The translations under genes and the position numbers were made by a program. From Actinomarinicola tropica (GTDB taxonomy: Bacteria > Actinomycetota > Acidimicrobiia > Acidimicrobiales > SKKL01), in NCBI RefSeq assembly GCF_009650215.1, contig NZ_CP045851.1:3313001-3377000 (forward strand): DNA of 64,000 nt, given 5' to 3'. The notes below the pieces were generated by a model that had not been told where the DNA came from, ran no database searches, and was given only the letters and a program-made list of their open reading frames with translations. Below, one piece after another: positions 58,496 through 64,000 of this stretch; the first letter of the stretch is position 1, and each line of letters begins with the position of its first letter.

Positions 58496-58800
58496 GCGCC
58501 CGCCGTCAGGTCCGGGTCGCTCCGTCGTTCTTCGACCGGCTCGACGAGCTGCTTCCCGCCGAGCGAACCGGCAGCGGGACCCCGTCGACGGGAGACTTCC
58601 TCTTCTACGAGCTTCCTCCCCTGATGGACGCACTCGCCGAGGATCATCGGGCGGTCACGCTGGCAGTCGAGGGACTCGAACAGGTGCGAGTGCTGATCGC
58701 CGCTGGGACGCTGGTTCCCCGGGTGGCGCTCTACGTCACGGTGGCCGACGACGGTGCCGTCGAGATCATCTACCTCCAGATCGACACCGACCCCGACTGA
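58492..58800 (+). CDS. Toxin-like protein, possibly RelE/ParE fold
   Basis: The 102-residue protein starts RQVRVAPSFFDRLDELLP and ends with strands EQVRVLIAAGTLVPRVALYV and GAVEIIYLQIDTD. The helix-then-sheet order and the small size recall RelE/ParE toxins, which have the form of a first basic strand, two helices and a C-terminal sheet. The residues that cut mRNA in RelE were not identified. The GTG overlaps the antitoxin-like stop. If it is a toxin, it could stabilise the element by killing cells that lose it. Confidence 0.5.
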   Translation: MSARRQVRVAPSFFDRLDELLPAERTGSGTPSTGDFLFYELPPLMDALAEDHRAVTLAVEGLEQVRVLIAAGTLVPRVALYVTVADDGAVEIIYLQIDTDPD

Positions 58801-58921
58801 CACAACTCGCTGACACAAACCGACCCCGAAATGGCGTCTGTGGGCGACAGGTGGCGACTCCTCACGACCGCCTGCGACCCGAAAGCCCAGGTAGCGTCTG
58901 TGTCGTTACGCTGACCTGCAC

Positions 58922-58972
58922 CTACCGGAACAGCTCGTAGGTGCCGTCGATCAGGTGGACGTCGAGACCCAT
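58922..58972 (-). pseudogene. Remnant 5' end of the exonuclease gene, displaced by the element
   Basis: Reading on the minus strand from 58972 gives MGLDVHLIDGTYELFR and then TAG. This matches the start of the active exonuclease (MDVHLVDGTYELFR) with two extra residues and Val to Ile. The break falls at the end of the 28-bp repeat. It shows that the element entered the gene at codon 16-17 and supplied a substitute 5' end. Confidence 0.8.
58923..58950. repeat. Right 28-bp direct repeat (att-like)
   Basis: It is identical to 57625-57652 and lies within the remnant 5' end of the exonuclease gene. Outside it AGGTGGACGTC also matches. Confidence 0.85.
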
Positions 58973-58995
58973 CCGCGCATCCTCGCAGACGCTCG

Positions 58996-59526
58996 TCAGT
59001 CGAGCTTCTTGGCGATGCCGGCGACGGTGCGCCACGTGCGGGTGGTGATGGCCTCGCCGAAGGCTCGTTCGAGCGCCCGCATGCCGTCCGGGGTCGTCGA
59101 GCGCGTCGTGTCGATCGTCCAGCACACGTGGCGGTCGTCGGCGCTCACGATCTGCCACCCGCTGTCGGCCACGGGCTCGGGCAGGACCTGGCCCCTCGCA
59201 GGTGGCCGTCGCAGGAACGTGACCTGGAAGCGGGAGGCGGCGTCGTCGAGTCCGGCGAAGGGGTCGGCCTCGAGGAGGTCCATGATCTGGGCCCGGGTGC
59301 GCAGGATCGTGATGCTGCGGAAGCCGAGGCGCTCGGGCCAGGCGTCCTCGATGCGCTGCTCGAGCGACCGGAGCGCCCGGCTGGCGGAGTCGAAGACGAC
59401 GTTGCCCGTGCCGGCGACGGTGCCGACGACGTCGAGCCCGAGGTCGGTCAGCACCTCGGTGAAGCGAGCGTTTCGCATCTTGGGGTTGATCGGACCGATG
59501 CCCCGAAGGAGCGCCACGTACCGCAC
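58996..59526 (-). CDS. DUF1697 family protein
   Basis: The 176-residue protein shows the DUF1697 pattern: start RYVALLRGIGPINPKMRNAR, then FTEVLTDLGLDVVGTVAGTG and VVFDSASRALRSLEQRIEDA. The usual start is ALLRGINVGG; here the second half of that motif differs (IGPIN). The function of the family is not known. GTG at 59526 starts the conserved strand directly. It probably lay directly upstream of the exonuclease gene on the same strand before the element was inserted. Confidence 0.85.
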   Translation of the reverse strand: MRYVALLRGIGPINPKMRNARFTEVLTDLGLDVVGTVAGTGNVVFDSASRALRSLEQRIEDAWPERLGFRSITILRTRAQIMDLLEADPFAGLDDAASRFQVTFLRRPPARGQVLPEPVADSGWQIVSADDRHVCWTIDTTRSTTPDGMRALERAFGEAITTRTWRTVAGIAKKLD

Positions 59527-59557
59527 CGGCTCAGTCAACCACGGCCCGCAGCTGAGG

Positions 59558-59980
59558 TCAGCCGTCCCGGGCCACGCTCCAGACGTCGACCTGCAACGGC
59601 GCCCACGCGCACTCGACCGGGTCCTCGGCCTCGACGACCACGAACCGCAGCTCGCCGTCGACGACCTCGACCGACGACGTCTGGTCGCACCGCGGGTAGC
59701 TGCCGACCACGATGACGACCTCGTCGAGGTCGACGTCGCGCAGCGCCCCGACGTCGAGCTCGGGAGCCGCCGACTGGAGCAGCTCGTCGAGCTCCGCCGG
59801 CGTCTCGATGGTGCGGTCGGGCTGCCCGACCCGTTCCAGCAGCCCCCGGTCGTGATCCGCTTCGGACCACCCGACGACGAACCGGGCATCGACCTCGGGC
59901 GCCGCAGATCCGGCGTCGTCACCGCATCCACCGAGAGGGAGTCCGGCGACGAGCACGGCGAGGATCGATCGGAGGACCAT
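59558..59980 (-). CDS. Putative lipoprotein of unknown function
   Basis: The 140-residue precursor has a signal peptide with the lipobox PLGGCGDD (Cys at about 19), so it is probably lipid-anchored on the outside of the membrane. The mature part has three segments of beta character (RFVVGWSEADHD, VVIVVGSYPRCDQTSSVEVV, LRFVVVEAEDPVECAW) and two more Cys that may pair. The start ATG is preceded by GGAGG. No family is recognised. It is divergent from the DUF488 gene. Confidence 0.7.
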   Translation of the reverse strand: MVLRSILAVLVAGLPLGGCGDDAGSAAPEVDARFVVGWSEADHDRGLLERVGQPDRTIETPAELDELLQSAAPELDVGALRDVDLDEVVIVVGSYPRCDQTSSVEVVDGELRFVVVEAEDPVECAWAPLQVDVWSVARDG

Positions 59981-60044
59981 GCCCCTACGACGAGCGCGGC
60001 ACCCGGACCGGTTCCCGCTGCGCACAGCGGGTAGGCCGGCCGAC

Positions 60045-60587
60045 ATGGCTCCGATCCGCACCTTCGGCCACGGCACCGCGTCGCAGGAGGAGATCGTCGA
60101 CCTCCTCCGGGCCGCGGGGATCGAGGAGGTCGTCGACGTCCGCCGCTACCCGGGCAGCCGCCGGCACCCACACGTCGCGACTGATGCGATGGCGCGGTGG
60201 CTGCCCGAGGCGGGCATCGCCTACCGGCACCTCCCGAGCCTCGGCGGTCGTCGCAAGCCGGCAGCGGACTCGCCCAACGTCGGGCTGCGCAACGACCAGT
60301 TCCGCGCCTACGGCGACCACATGGCGACCGACGAGTTCGCCGAGGGCATCGCCGACCTGCTGGAGAGCGCGGACGACCACCCGGTGGCGATCATGTGCTC
60401 GGAGTCGGTGTGGTGGCGCTGCCACCGGCGGCTGGTGTCGGACCACCTCGTGCTCGTCGAGGAGCGCCCCGTGGAGCACCTGTTCCACGACGGCCGCCTC
60501 ACCGCGCACGATCCGCTGGAGACGGCACGCCGAGACGACGGCCACGTGGTGTACGACGTGGGCGTCGACCGACCGCTCTCCGGCTGA
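60045..60587 (+). CDS. DUF488 family protein
   Basis: The 180-residue protein carries the DUF488 signatures: IRTFGHGTASQEEIVDLL, VVDVRRYPGSRRHPHV, YRHLPSLGGRRKP and the Cys-rich-helix motif VAIMCSESVWWRCHRRLVSD. The conserved Cys, Glu and CHR residues suggest an enzyme, but none is established for this family. The ATG at 60045 gives the usual N-terminus. It stands alone. Confidence 0.9.
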   Translation: MAPIRTFGHGTASQEEIVDLLRAAGIEEVVDVRRYPGSRRHPHVATDAMARWLPEAGIAYRHLPSLGGRRKPAADSPNVGLRNDQFRAYGDHMATDEFAEGIADLLESADDHPVAIMCSESVWWRCHRRLVSDHLVLVEERPVEHLFHDGRLTAHDPLETARRDDGHVVYDVGVDRPLSG

Positions 60588-60638
60588 CGCTGACCCGAGC
60601 GACCACCGCAGCGCGCCGGCGCCTGGCATCCTCTCGCG

Positions 60639-60857
60639 ATGGACCTGATCGAGCACGAGCACGACGAGCACATGCGCCGCGAGGCCGCAGCCGACAAGCT
60701 GCGGGAGATCGCCGACATGCTGTCCCGCCACAACGAGATCCGCTTCGTCCAGGGCGGGCTGGCCACCACCGTGAAGGTGCCCGACGAGGTGGAGTTCAGC
60801 CTCGAGGTCGAGATCGGCTCCGACGGCAACGAGATCGAGATCGAGATCAGCTGGTAG
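60639..60857 (+). CDS. Amphi-Trp domain protein
   Basis: This 72-residue protein fits the amphi-Trp family: an N-terminal basic helix (RREAAADKLREIADMLSRH), alternating strands (VKVPDEVEFSLEVEIG) and the closing acidic strand EIEIEISW with the eponymous Trp. Proteins of this type are small and cytoplasmic with no known activity. The ATG at 60639 is the likely start. Confidence 0.88.
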   Translation: MDLIEHEHDEHMRREAAADKLREIADMLSRHNEIRFVQGGLATTVKVPDEVEFSLEVEIGSDGNEIEIEISW

Positions 60858-60881
60858 CGACTCCCGGTCACCACCGGCCGC

Positions 60882-61415
60882 TCACTCGGCCGTGGCGAGC
60901 AGGGCCTCCATGTCGACGAGCTCGGTGACGGGGTCGAACGCCGCCATCCAGCGCTCGACGACGTCCGCGTTGTCGCCCCCGCACACCTCGGCGTCCATCT
61001 CGAACCGCTCGACCTCGCCCTCCATCGCCCAGACCTGCGCGCCGGTACCGCCGGTGCAGTCCTCACCCTCGACGGCTTCGTCGCCCTCGAGCGCGGCGAC
61101 GTTCGCCCGCAGCTGGTCCCAGGTCCCGTCGTCGAGCGTCGCCGTGTCCTCGCCGACGACGTCGCCGTAGGAGTCGACCACGACGTAGGCCTGCCCGTCG
61201 GTGACCGTGACCGTCCAGCTCCGGTGGTACTCGGGCGGGATCGAGGCGTCACGGAACGCGAACCCGGCCTCGGTGATCTCCTGGCCTGAGGGTGCGGTCG
61301 TCGTCGAGGCCGCCGACCCTCCCCCGTCGTCGTCACCGCAGGCTGCGACGACGAGGAGGGCGAGGAGGGCGAGCGACGATCGGGCGGTCCGACGGCGTCG
61401 GGGGGTGCGCGGCAT
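60882..61415 (-). CDS. Putative lipoprotein of unknown function
   Basis: The precursor has 177 residues, with a basic start, a hydrophobic core (SLALLALLVVAAC) and a lipobox Cys at about 26, followed by an Asp/Gly/Ser/Thr linker. The mature domain has strands HRSWTVTVTDGQAYVVVDSY and a pair of Cys (EDCTGG, EVCGG). The composition resembles small lipoproteins found repeatedly in this genome, but the fold is unknown. The ATG follows TACTCT by 6 bases (leaderless). It converges on the amphi-Trp gene. Confidence 0.7.
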   Translation of the reverse strand: MPRTPRRRRTARSSLALLALLVVAACGDDDGGGSAASTTTAPSGQEITEAGFAFRDASIPPEYHRSWTVTVTDGQAYVVVDSYGDVVGEDTATLDDGTWDQLRANVAALEGDEAVEGEDCTGGTGAQVWAMEGEVERFEMDAEVCGGDNADVVERWMAAFDPVTELVDMEALLATAE

Positions 61416-61421
61416 CGGGTG

Positions 61422-61427
61422 AGAGTA
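61422..61427 (-). promoter_or_regulatory. -10 box TACTCT (leaderless) for the lipoprotein gene
   Basis: On the minus strand TACTCT ends 6 bases before the ATG at 61415. Confidence 0.45.
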
Positions 61428-61456
61428 CGCCCGCGACGTCGCGCGTGGCGGACCCA

Positions 61457-63604
61457 CTACCGGGACGCCACGGTGCGACGCACCGCCTCGACGAGCGTGG
61501 GCACGAGCACCGCGTCGAGGGTGCTCGTCTTCGTCGACCAGAACGCGGCGGCGCCCTGGAGGTTGTCGGCGGTCCGCCAGATCGTCACCTTGCGACCGTC
61601 GGAGCCCGCGCCGGCGACGTCGGCCCACGGAAGGGTCGCGGCACCGACGGTGATGCCGTCCGCTCCGACGACCACGCCGGCGACCTCCACCCCACCGTCG
61701 GCCTCGAACCGCTGGAGCAGCCGGTCGACGAGGAGCGGCTCGACCCGCTGCTGGCACCAGGTGGAGACCGCGCCGACGGCCTCGTTCCACCGTTCCGCGT
61801 TGCCCTTGCGCCTGGTGAGCTCGATGCGGATCTCCCGCCCGGCACCCAGCAACCGGCAGCTGAAGCGGCCGCCGCCGTTGGACTCGACCCGCGCGCCGAG
61901 CGCGAGGTGCTCGACCTCGGAGGCGACGAGCCGCACATCACCCCATGCGAGCGCGTCGGCCTCCACGACGAGCGGTCGCGTGGTCCCGAGCGCGCCCTGG
62001 CCCGGTGGCACGTCCCTGTAGGTGGCGGCACCCTCCTCCGGCTTCGGCGGTGCGGGGAGGTCGTCGTCGCTGCCGAGGGGCGGGAGCGGAGGGAGCGGCG
62101 CACCGGGGGCCGGTGGCGTCGTCGGGGCGAACGACGCCAGGCGGCCGGCGGTGGCGTCGAGGCCGTAGTGCGCCACCAGCGCCGTCCACTGGGCCGGCTC
62201 GATCTCGCCGGCGAGGACCTTGTCGTAGAAGCCGAGGACGTCGAGGACCTCGCCCTCCCGCTCGAAGCGCGGCGGCACGCCCAGGCGGTCGACGATGCGG
62301 AACCCCGCCGCGACCGTCGCCGCCCCGATGATGTGGGTCGCGGCGCGCCGAGCGACCGCCTCGCGCTCCGGGCGCAGGAGACGACCGTGGCGGGCGTCGT
62401 CGTGGAGCGTCTCGCCGAGCTCGGCGAGCCCGTCGCGGGTGGTGGGCAGGTCGGCGGCGGTCGCCCCGGGTGCGACGCGGCCGAGGCCGACGGCGACCGA
62501 GTCGAGCCAGGCGGGAAGGATGAGCTTCTCGGCCACGTCGTCCCAGCTGAGCGGCAGGAGCCGTCCCGACGTGCCGCGGAGGCGGTGCTCCTCGAGCTGC
62601 TCGGCCACGCCGTCGAGGTCGCGCAGCACCGAGGTGGCGGGCCGTGCGGCCACGCCTCGCCCCCTGAACGCCGCCGGGTCCACGCCGAGCGCGCTGATCC
62701 GCTCCGCCACCGGCGGGTGGCTGTCGAACTTCGAGTGCGCCGAGGTGCCGAGCGCCACGTCGGCGTGGGTCGCGGACATCTGGGCCACCGTCGGGCTGTC
62801 GAGGAACGCGTCGAAGCCGGACAGGTACGGGGCGCGGTAGCCCTGCTCGAGCACCGGGCCGTACTCGGTCTGCCAATAGGTCTGGAAGGCCATCGATCCG
62901 AGCGGCAACCGGGCGAGGGCGGAGGCGGCCGTCGCCGGCGACGTGACCCGTGCCGCCAGTCGATCGGCGGCGTGCTCCTGGGCGCGGGAGAGGCCCTGGG
63001 TGACCGACAGGTAGAGCTCGGCGTAGAGCATGAAGGGACGCCGGAGGAACGAGTCGTCGACCGCCGCCAGCGTGCGGGTCAGCGAGCCGCGCATCTGGTA
63101 GAGGATCGGGCCGAGCTCGACGTCGCCTCCGTGGAAGTGCCCGAACTCGTGGGCGATCACGGACTCCAGCTCCTCGGGCTCGAGCACCCGCATCAGCGGG
63201 ACCCCGACGGCGAGGATGCGGTGGCCGCCGACGCCGAGGCGCCCACCGACGGTCGTGACGAAGGCGTTCACGTCGTCGATGAGGAAGACACCGGCGGGCG
63301 GCGGCTCGCCGACTTCGCGCGCCACCCGTTCGACGAGGGCCATCAGATCGGGCTGCGTCTCGGCGGTGACCCGCGGCCCCGGGATCTGGAACGGCGGCTT
63401 GCGCGGGACGAGCGCCTTCAGGAGCGACCAGCCGACCACCGGGAGGACGAGCACGTAGAGGTGGAGGCGGCCGACGTAGACCAGCTCGAGGACGGGCGCG
63501 GCGATGAAGAGGAGCGCCAGGCCGACGACGAGCACGTGGAAGCCGACGATGAGCGCGACGGCGAGGGCCGCCTGAGCTCGCAGTGATGCCGATCGTCTCG
63601 CCAC
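61457..63604 (-). CDS. Membrane-bound M48 family metallopeptidase with long C-terminal extension
   Basis: The protein has 715 residues, about twice a minimal HtpX-type enzyme. Two membrane helices lie at about 10-37 and 40-62. The zinc motif HEFGH is in LESVIAHEFGHFHGGDVE (near 152), and the third ligand Glu is in SRAQEHAADRLAARV. The protease domain ends near 310 with HPPVAERISALG. The remaining 400 residues include a Pro-rich hinge (TTPPAPGAPLPPLPPLG) and a C-terminal domain of unknown role. M48 enzymes degrade or process membrane proteins. The same open frame starts 96 bases from the next gene upstream. Confidence 0.9.
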   Translation of the reverse strand: MARRSASLRAQAALAVALIVGFHVLVVGLALLFIAAPVLELVYVGRLHLYVLVLPVVGWSLLKALVPRKPPFQIPGPRVTAETQPDLMALVERVAREVGEPPPAGVFLIDDVNAFVTTVGGRLGVGGHRILAVGVPLMRVLEPEELESVIAHEFGHFHGGDVELGPILYQMRGSLTRTLAAVDDSFLRRPFMLYAELYLSVTQGLSRAQEHAADRLAARVTSPATAASALARLPLGSMAFQTYWQTEYGPVLEQGYRAPYLSGFDAFLDSPTVAQMSATHADVALGTSAHSKFDSHPPVAERISALGVDPAAFRGRGVAARPATSVLRDLDGVAEQLEEHRLRGTSGRLLPLSWDDVAEKLILPAWLDSVAVGLGRVAPGATAADLPTTRDGLAELGETLHDDARHGRLLRPEREAVARRAATHIIGAATVAAGFRIVDRLGVPPRFEREGEVLDVLGFYDKVLAGEIEPAQWTALVAHYGLDATAGRLASFAPTTPPAPGAPLPPLPPLGSDDDLPAPPKPEEGAATYRDVPPGQGALGTTRPLVVEADALAWGDVRLVASEVEHLALGARVESNGGGRFSCRLLGAGREIRIELTRRKGNAERWNEAVGAVSTWCQQRVEPLLVDRLLQRFEADGGVEVAGVVVGADGITVGAATLPWADVAGAGSDGRKVTIWRTADNLQGAAAFWSTKTSTLDAVLVPTLVEAVRRTVASR

Positions 63605-63700
63605 GTGTGCCGCCGCCTCCTCGGGCCGCGCCGCACGGCCTCGGTTCCGGTCGGCAGGTCCCGCCCGGGAGTTGAGCCGTCGGGTCCGAGGGCGCCAGGG

Positions 63701-64000
63701 CTACTCGGACCAGGGCACGACGCAGCGCCAGGTGGCGAAGAGGTCGGCTCCCACCCCGTCACCGCCCTCGTCGCCCCGACCCGGATCGCGGTACGCCTCC
63801 CGGTCGCTGTCCAGTCGACAGCGCAGGTCCCGCACCCACTGCCCCTCGATCACCTCGGGAGCGAACCGCCCGCCGGTCGCCCGGTCCGGCCGATCGGGAT
63901 CGGCCAGGTTCACGTTGACGAGCCCGAGGAGCACCTGGGCCACGAGCAGCAGCGCGATCGCGCGCCCGCCGAGCAGCCGCGCCGCGCCGAGGACCAGCAG
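63701..64000 (-). CDS. Partial membrane protein of unknown function (start outside window)
   Basis: The last 99 codons are inside the window and the frame is open to the edge. The first part is hydrophobic (ARLLGGRAIALLLVAQVLLG), a membrane helix, followed by a hydrophilic C-terminal domain of about 75 residues (RFAPEVIEGQWVRDLRCRLD) with two Cys and a terminal VVPWSE. The domain is probably outside the cell, but no family is recognised. It lies upstream of the M48 gene on the same strand. Confidence 0.6.
   Translation of the reverse strand: MLVLGAARLLGGRAIALLLVAQVLLGLVNVNLADPDRPDRATGGRFAPEVIEGQWVRDLRCRLDSDREAYRDPGRGDEGGDGVGADLFATWRCVVPWSE

Larger units (their letters stand above)
57625..58950. 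mobile_element. Small integrated element at the 5' end of the exonuclease gene, bounded by 28-bp direct repeats
   Basis: A perfect 28-bp direct repeat lies at 57625-57652 and 58923-58950; similarity continues for 13 more bases with two mismatches. The 1.3-kb unit supplies a new 5' end to the exonuclease gene and leaves the old 5' end as a remnant. It encodes an excisionase-like HTH protein, a CxxC protein and a toxin-antitoxin-like pair, all on the plus strand and overlapping. No integrase, replication or transfer gene is present, so it would need a recombinase in trans. It may be a remnant of a larger island. Confidence 0.72.

Noticed and set aside
61292-63586. A 764-codon frame antisense to the M48 peptidase
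   Set aside because: The peptidase strand has HEFGH and matching membrane helices; the antisense product has no recognisable motif.

Overview
The window is one chromosomal stretch of a very GC-rich actinobacterium. Supporting signs are a WhiB protein, an actinobacterial-type acyl-CoA carboxylase with an epsilon subunit, frequent GTG starts, and many genes whose start codon lies 6-9 bases after a TANNNT -10 box, which suggests leaderless mRNAs. The gene set (ethylmalonyl-CoA-type mutase, tandem ArsA/Get3-like ATPases, GSII next to a short GSI, ectoine/hydroxyectoine genes) would fit a marine or salt-exposed member of the Acidimicrobiia. That placement is inference from gene content, not from a marker-gene comparison. 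Genes are dense: no gap over 300 bp lacks a gene, and the longest (4396-4612, 5671-5868, 14066-14256) are promoter regions. No rRNA, CRISPR array or transposase was seen.

Region by region. 1-1915: end of a Tad/Flp pilus operon (cpaE-cpaF-tadB start). 2016-5158: HAD phosphatase, PncC, primary-type sigma factor, unknown protein. 5170-9015: divergent MarR regulator and ectABCD for hydroxyectoine. 9090-13000: PAS-GGDEF protein, methyltransferase, phosphoribosyltransferase-hydrolase fusion. 13064-16567: nitrogen assimilation (glnII, divergent glnA plus GlnR-like regulator) and a cold shock protein. 16688-21823: RidA, an unusual condensed xanthine-dehydrogenase-like fusion, an Fe-S group (erpA-like carrier, SufR-like sensor, Mrp), and a guanidine-III riboswitch controlling a Gdx exporter. 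21833-28538: degenerate metallo-beta-lactamase, NUDIX, FxsA, WhiB, NfeD-like, two ArsA ATPases, STAS and receiver proteins. 28635-35008: tRNA-Pro(CGG), MazG-like, asd and lysC (which make the aspartate semialdehyde that EctB uses), a cyclophilin, nucleosidase and apt. 35020-45164: two ECF sigma/membrane-partner modules with fatty-acyl-CoA and ethylmalonyl-CoA genes between them. 45237-50475: reductase, HIT, then a pccB-accE-phosphoesterase-CoA transferase operon. 50530-59000: DNA repair genes (ligC, ligD-pol, 5'-3' exonuclease) interrupted by two small insertions. 59000-64000: DUF1697, DUF488, lipoproteins, amphi-Trp protein, M48 peptidase.

The most interesting part is 52.8-59.0 kb. A 1.6-kb segment carrying a sigma/anti-sigma-like pair is bounded by a perfect 32-bp repeat of the 3' end of ligC. 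A 1.3-kb segment carrying an excisionase-like HTH protein, a CxxC protein and a toxin-antitoxin-like pair is bounded by a perfect 28-bp repeat of the 5' end of an exonuclease gene; it supplies a replacement N-terminus and leaves a 16-codon remnant of the old one. Neither segment encodes a recombinase, and the two repeats share a 10-bp core, so both may be cargo moved by an integrase encoded elsewhere. Other points of note are the riboswitch, a tandem 44-bp palindromic repeat (37644-37738), a 27-residue peptide with an exceptionally strong Shine-Dalgarno, and several enzyme-fold proteins that lack catalytic residues.
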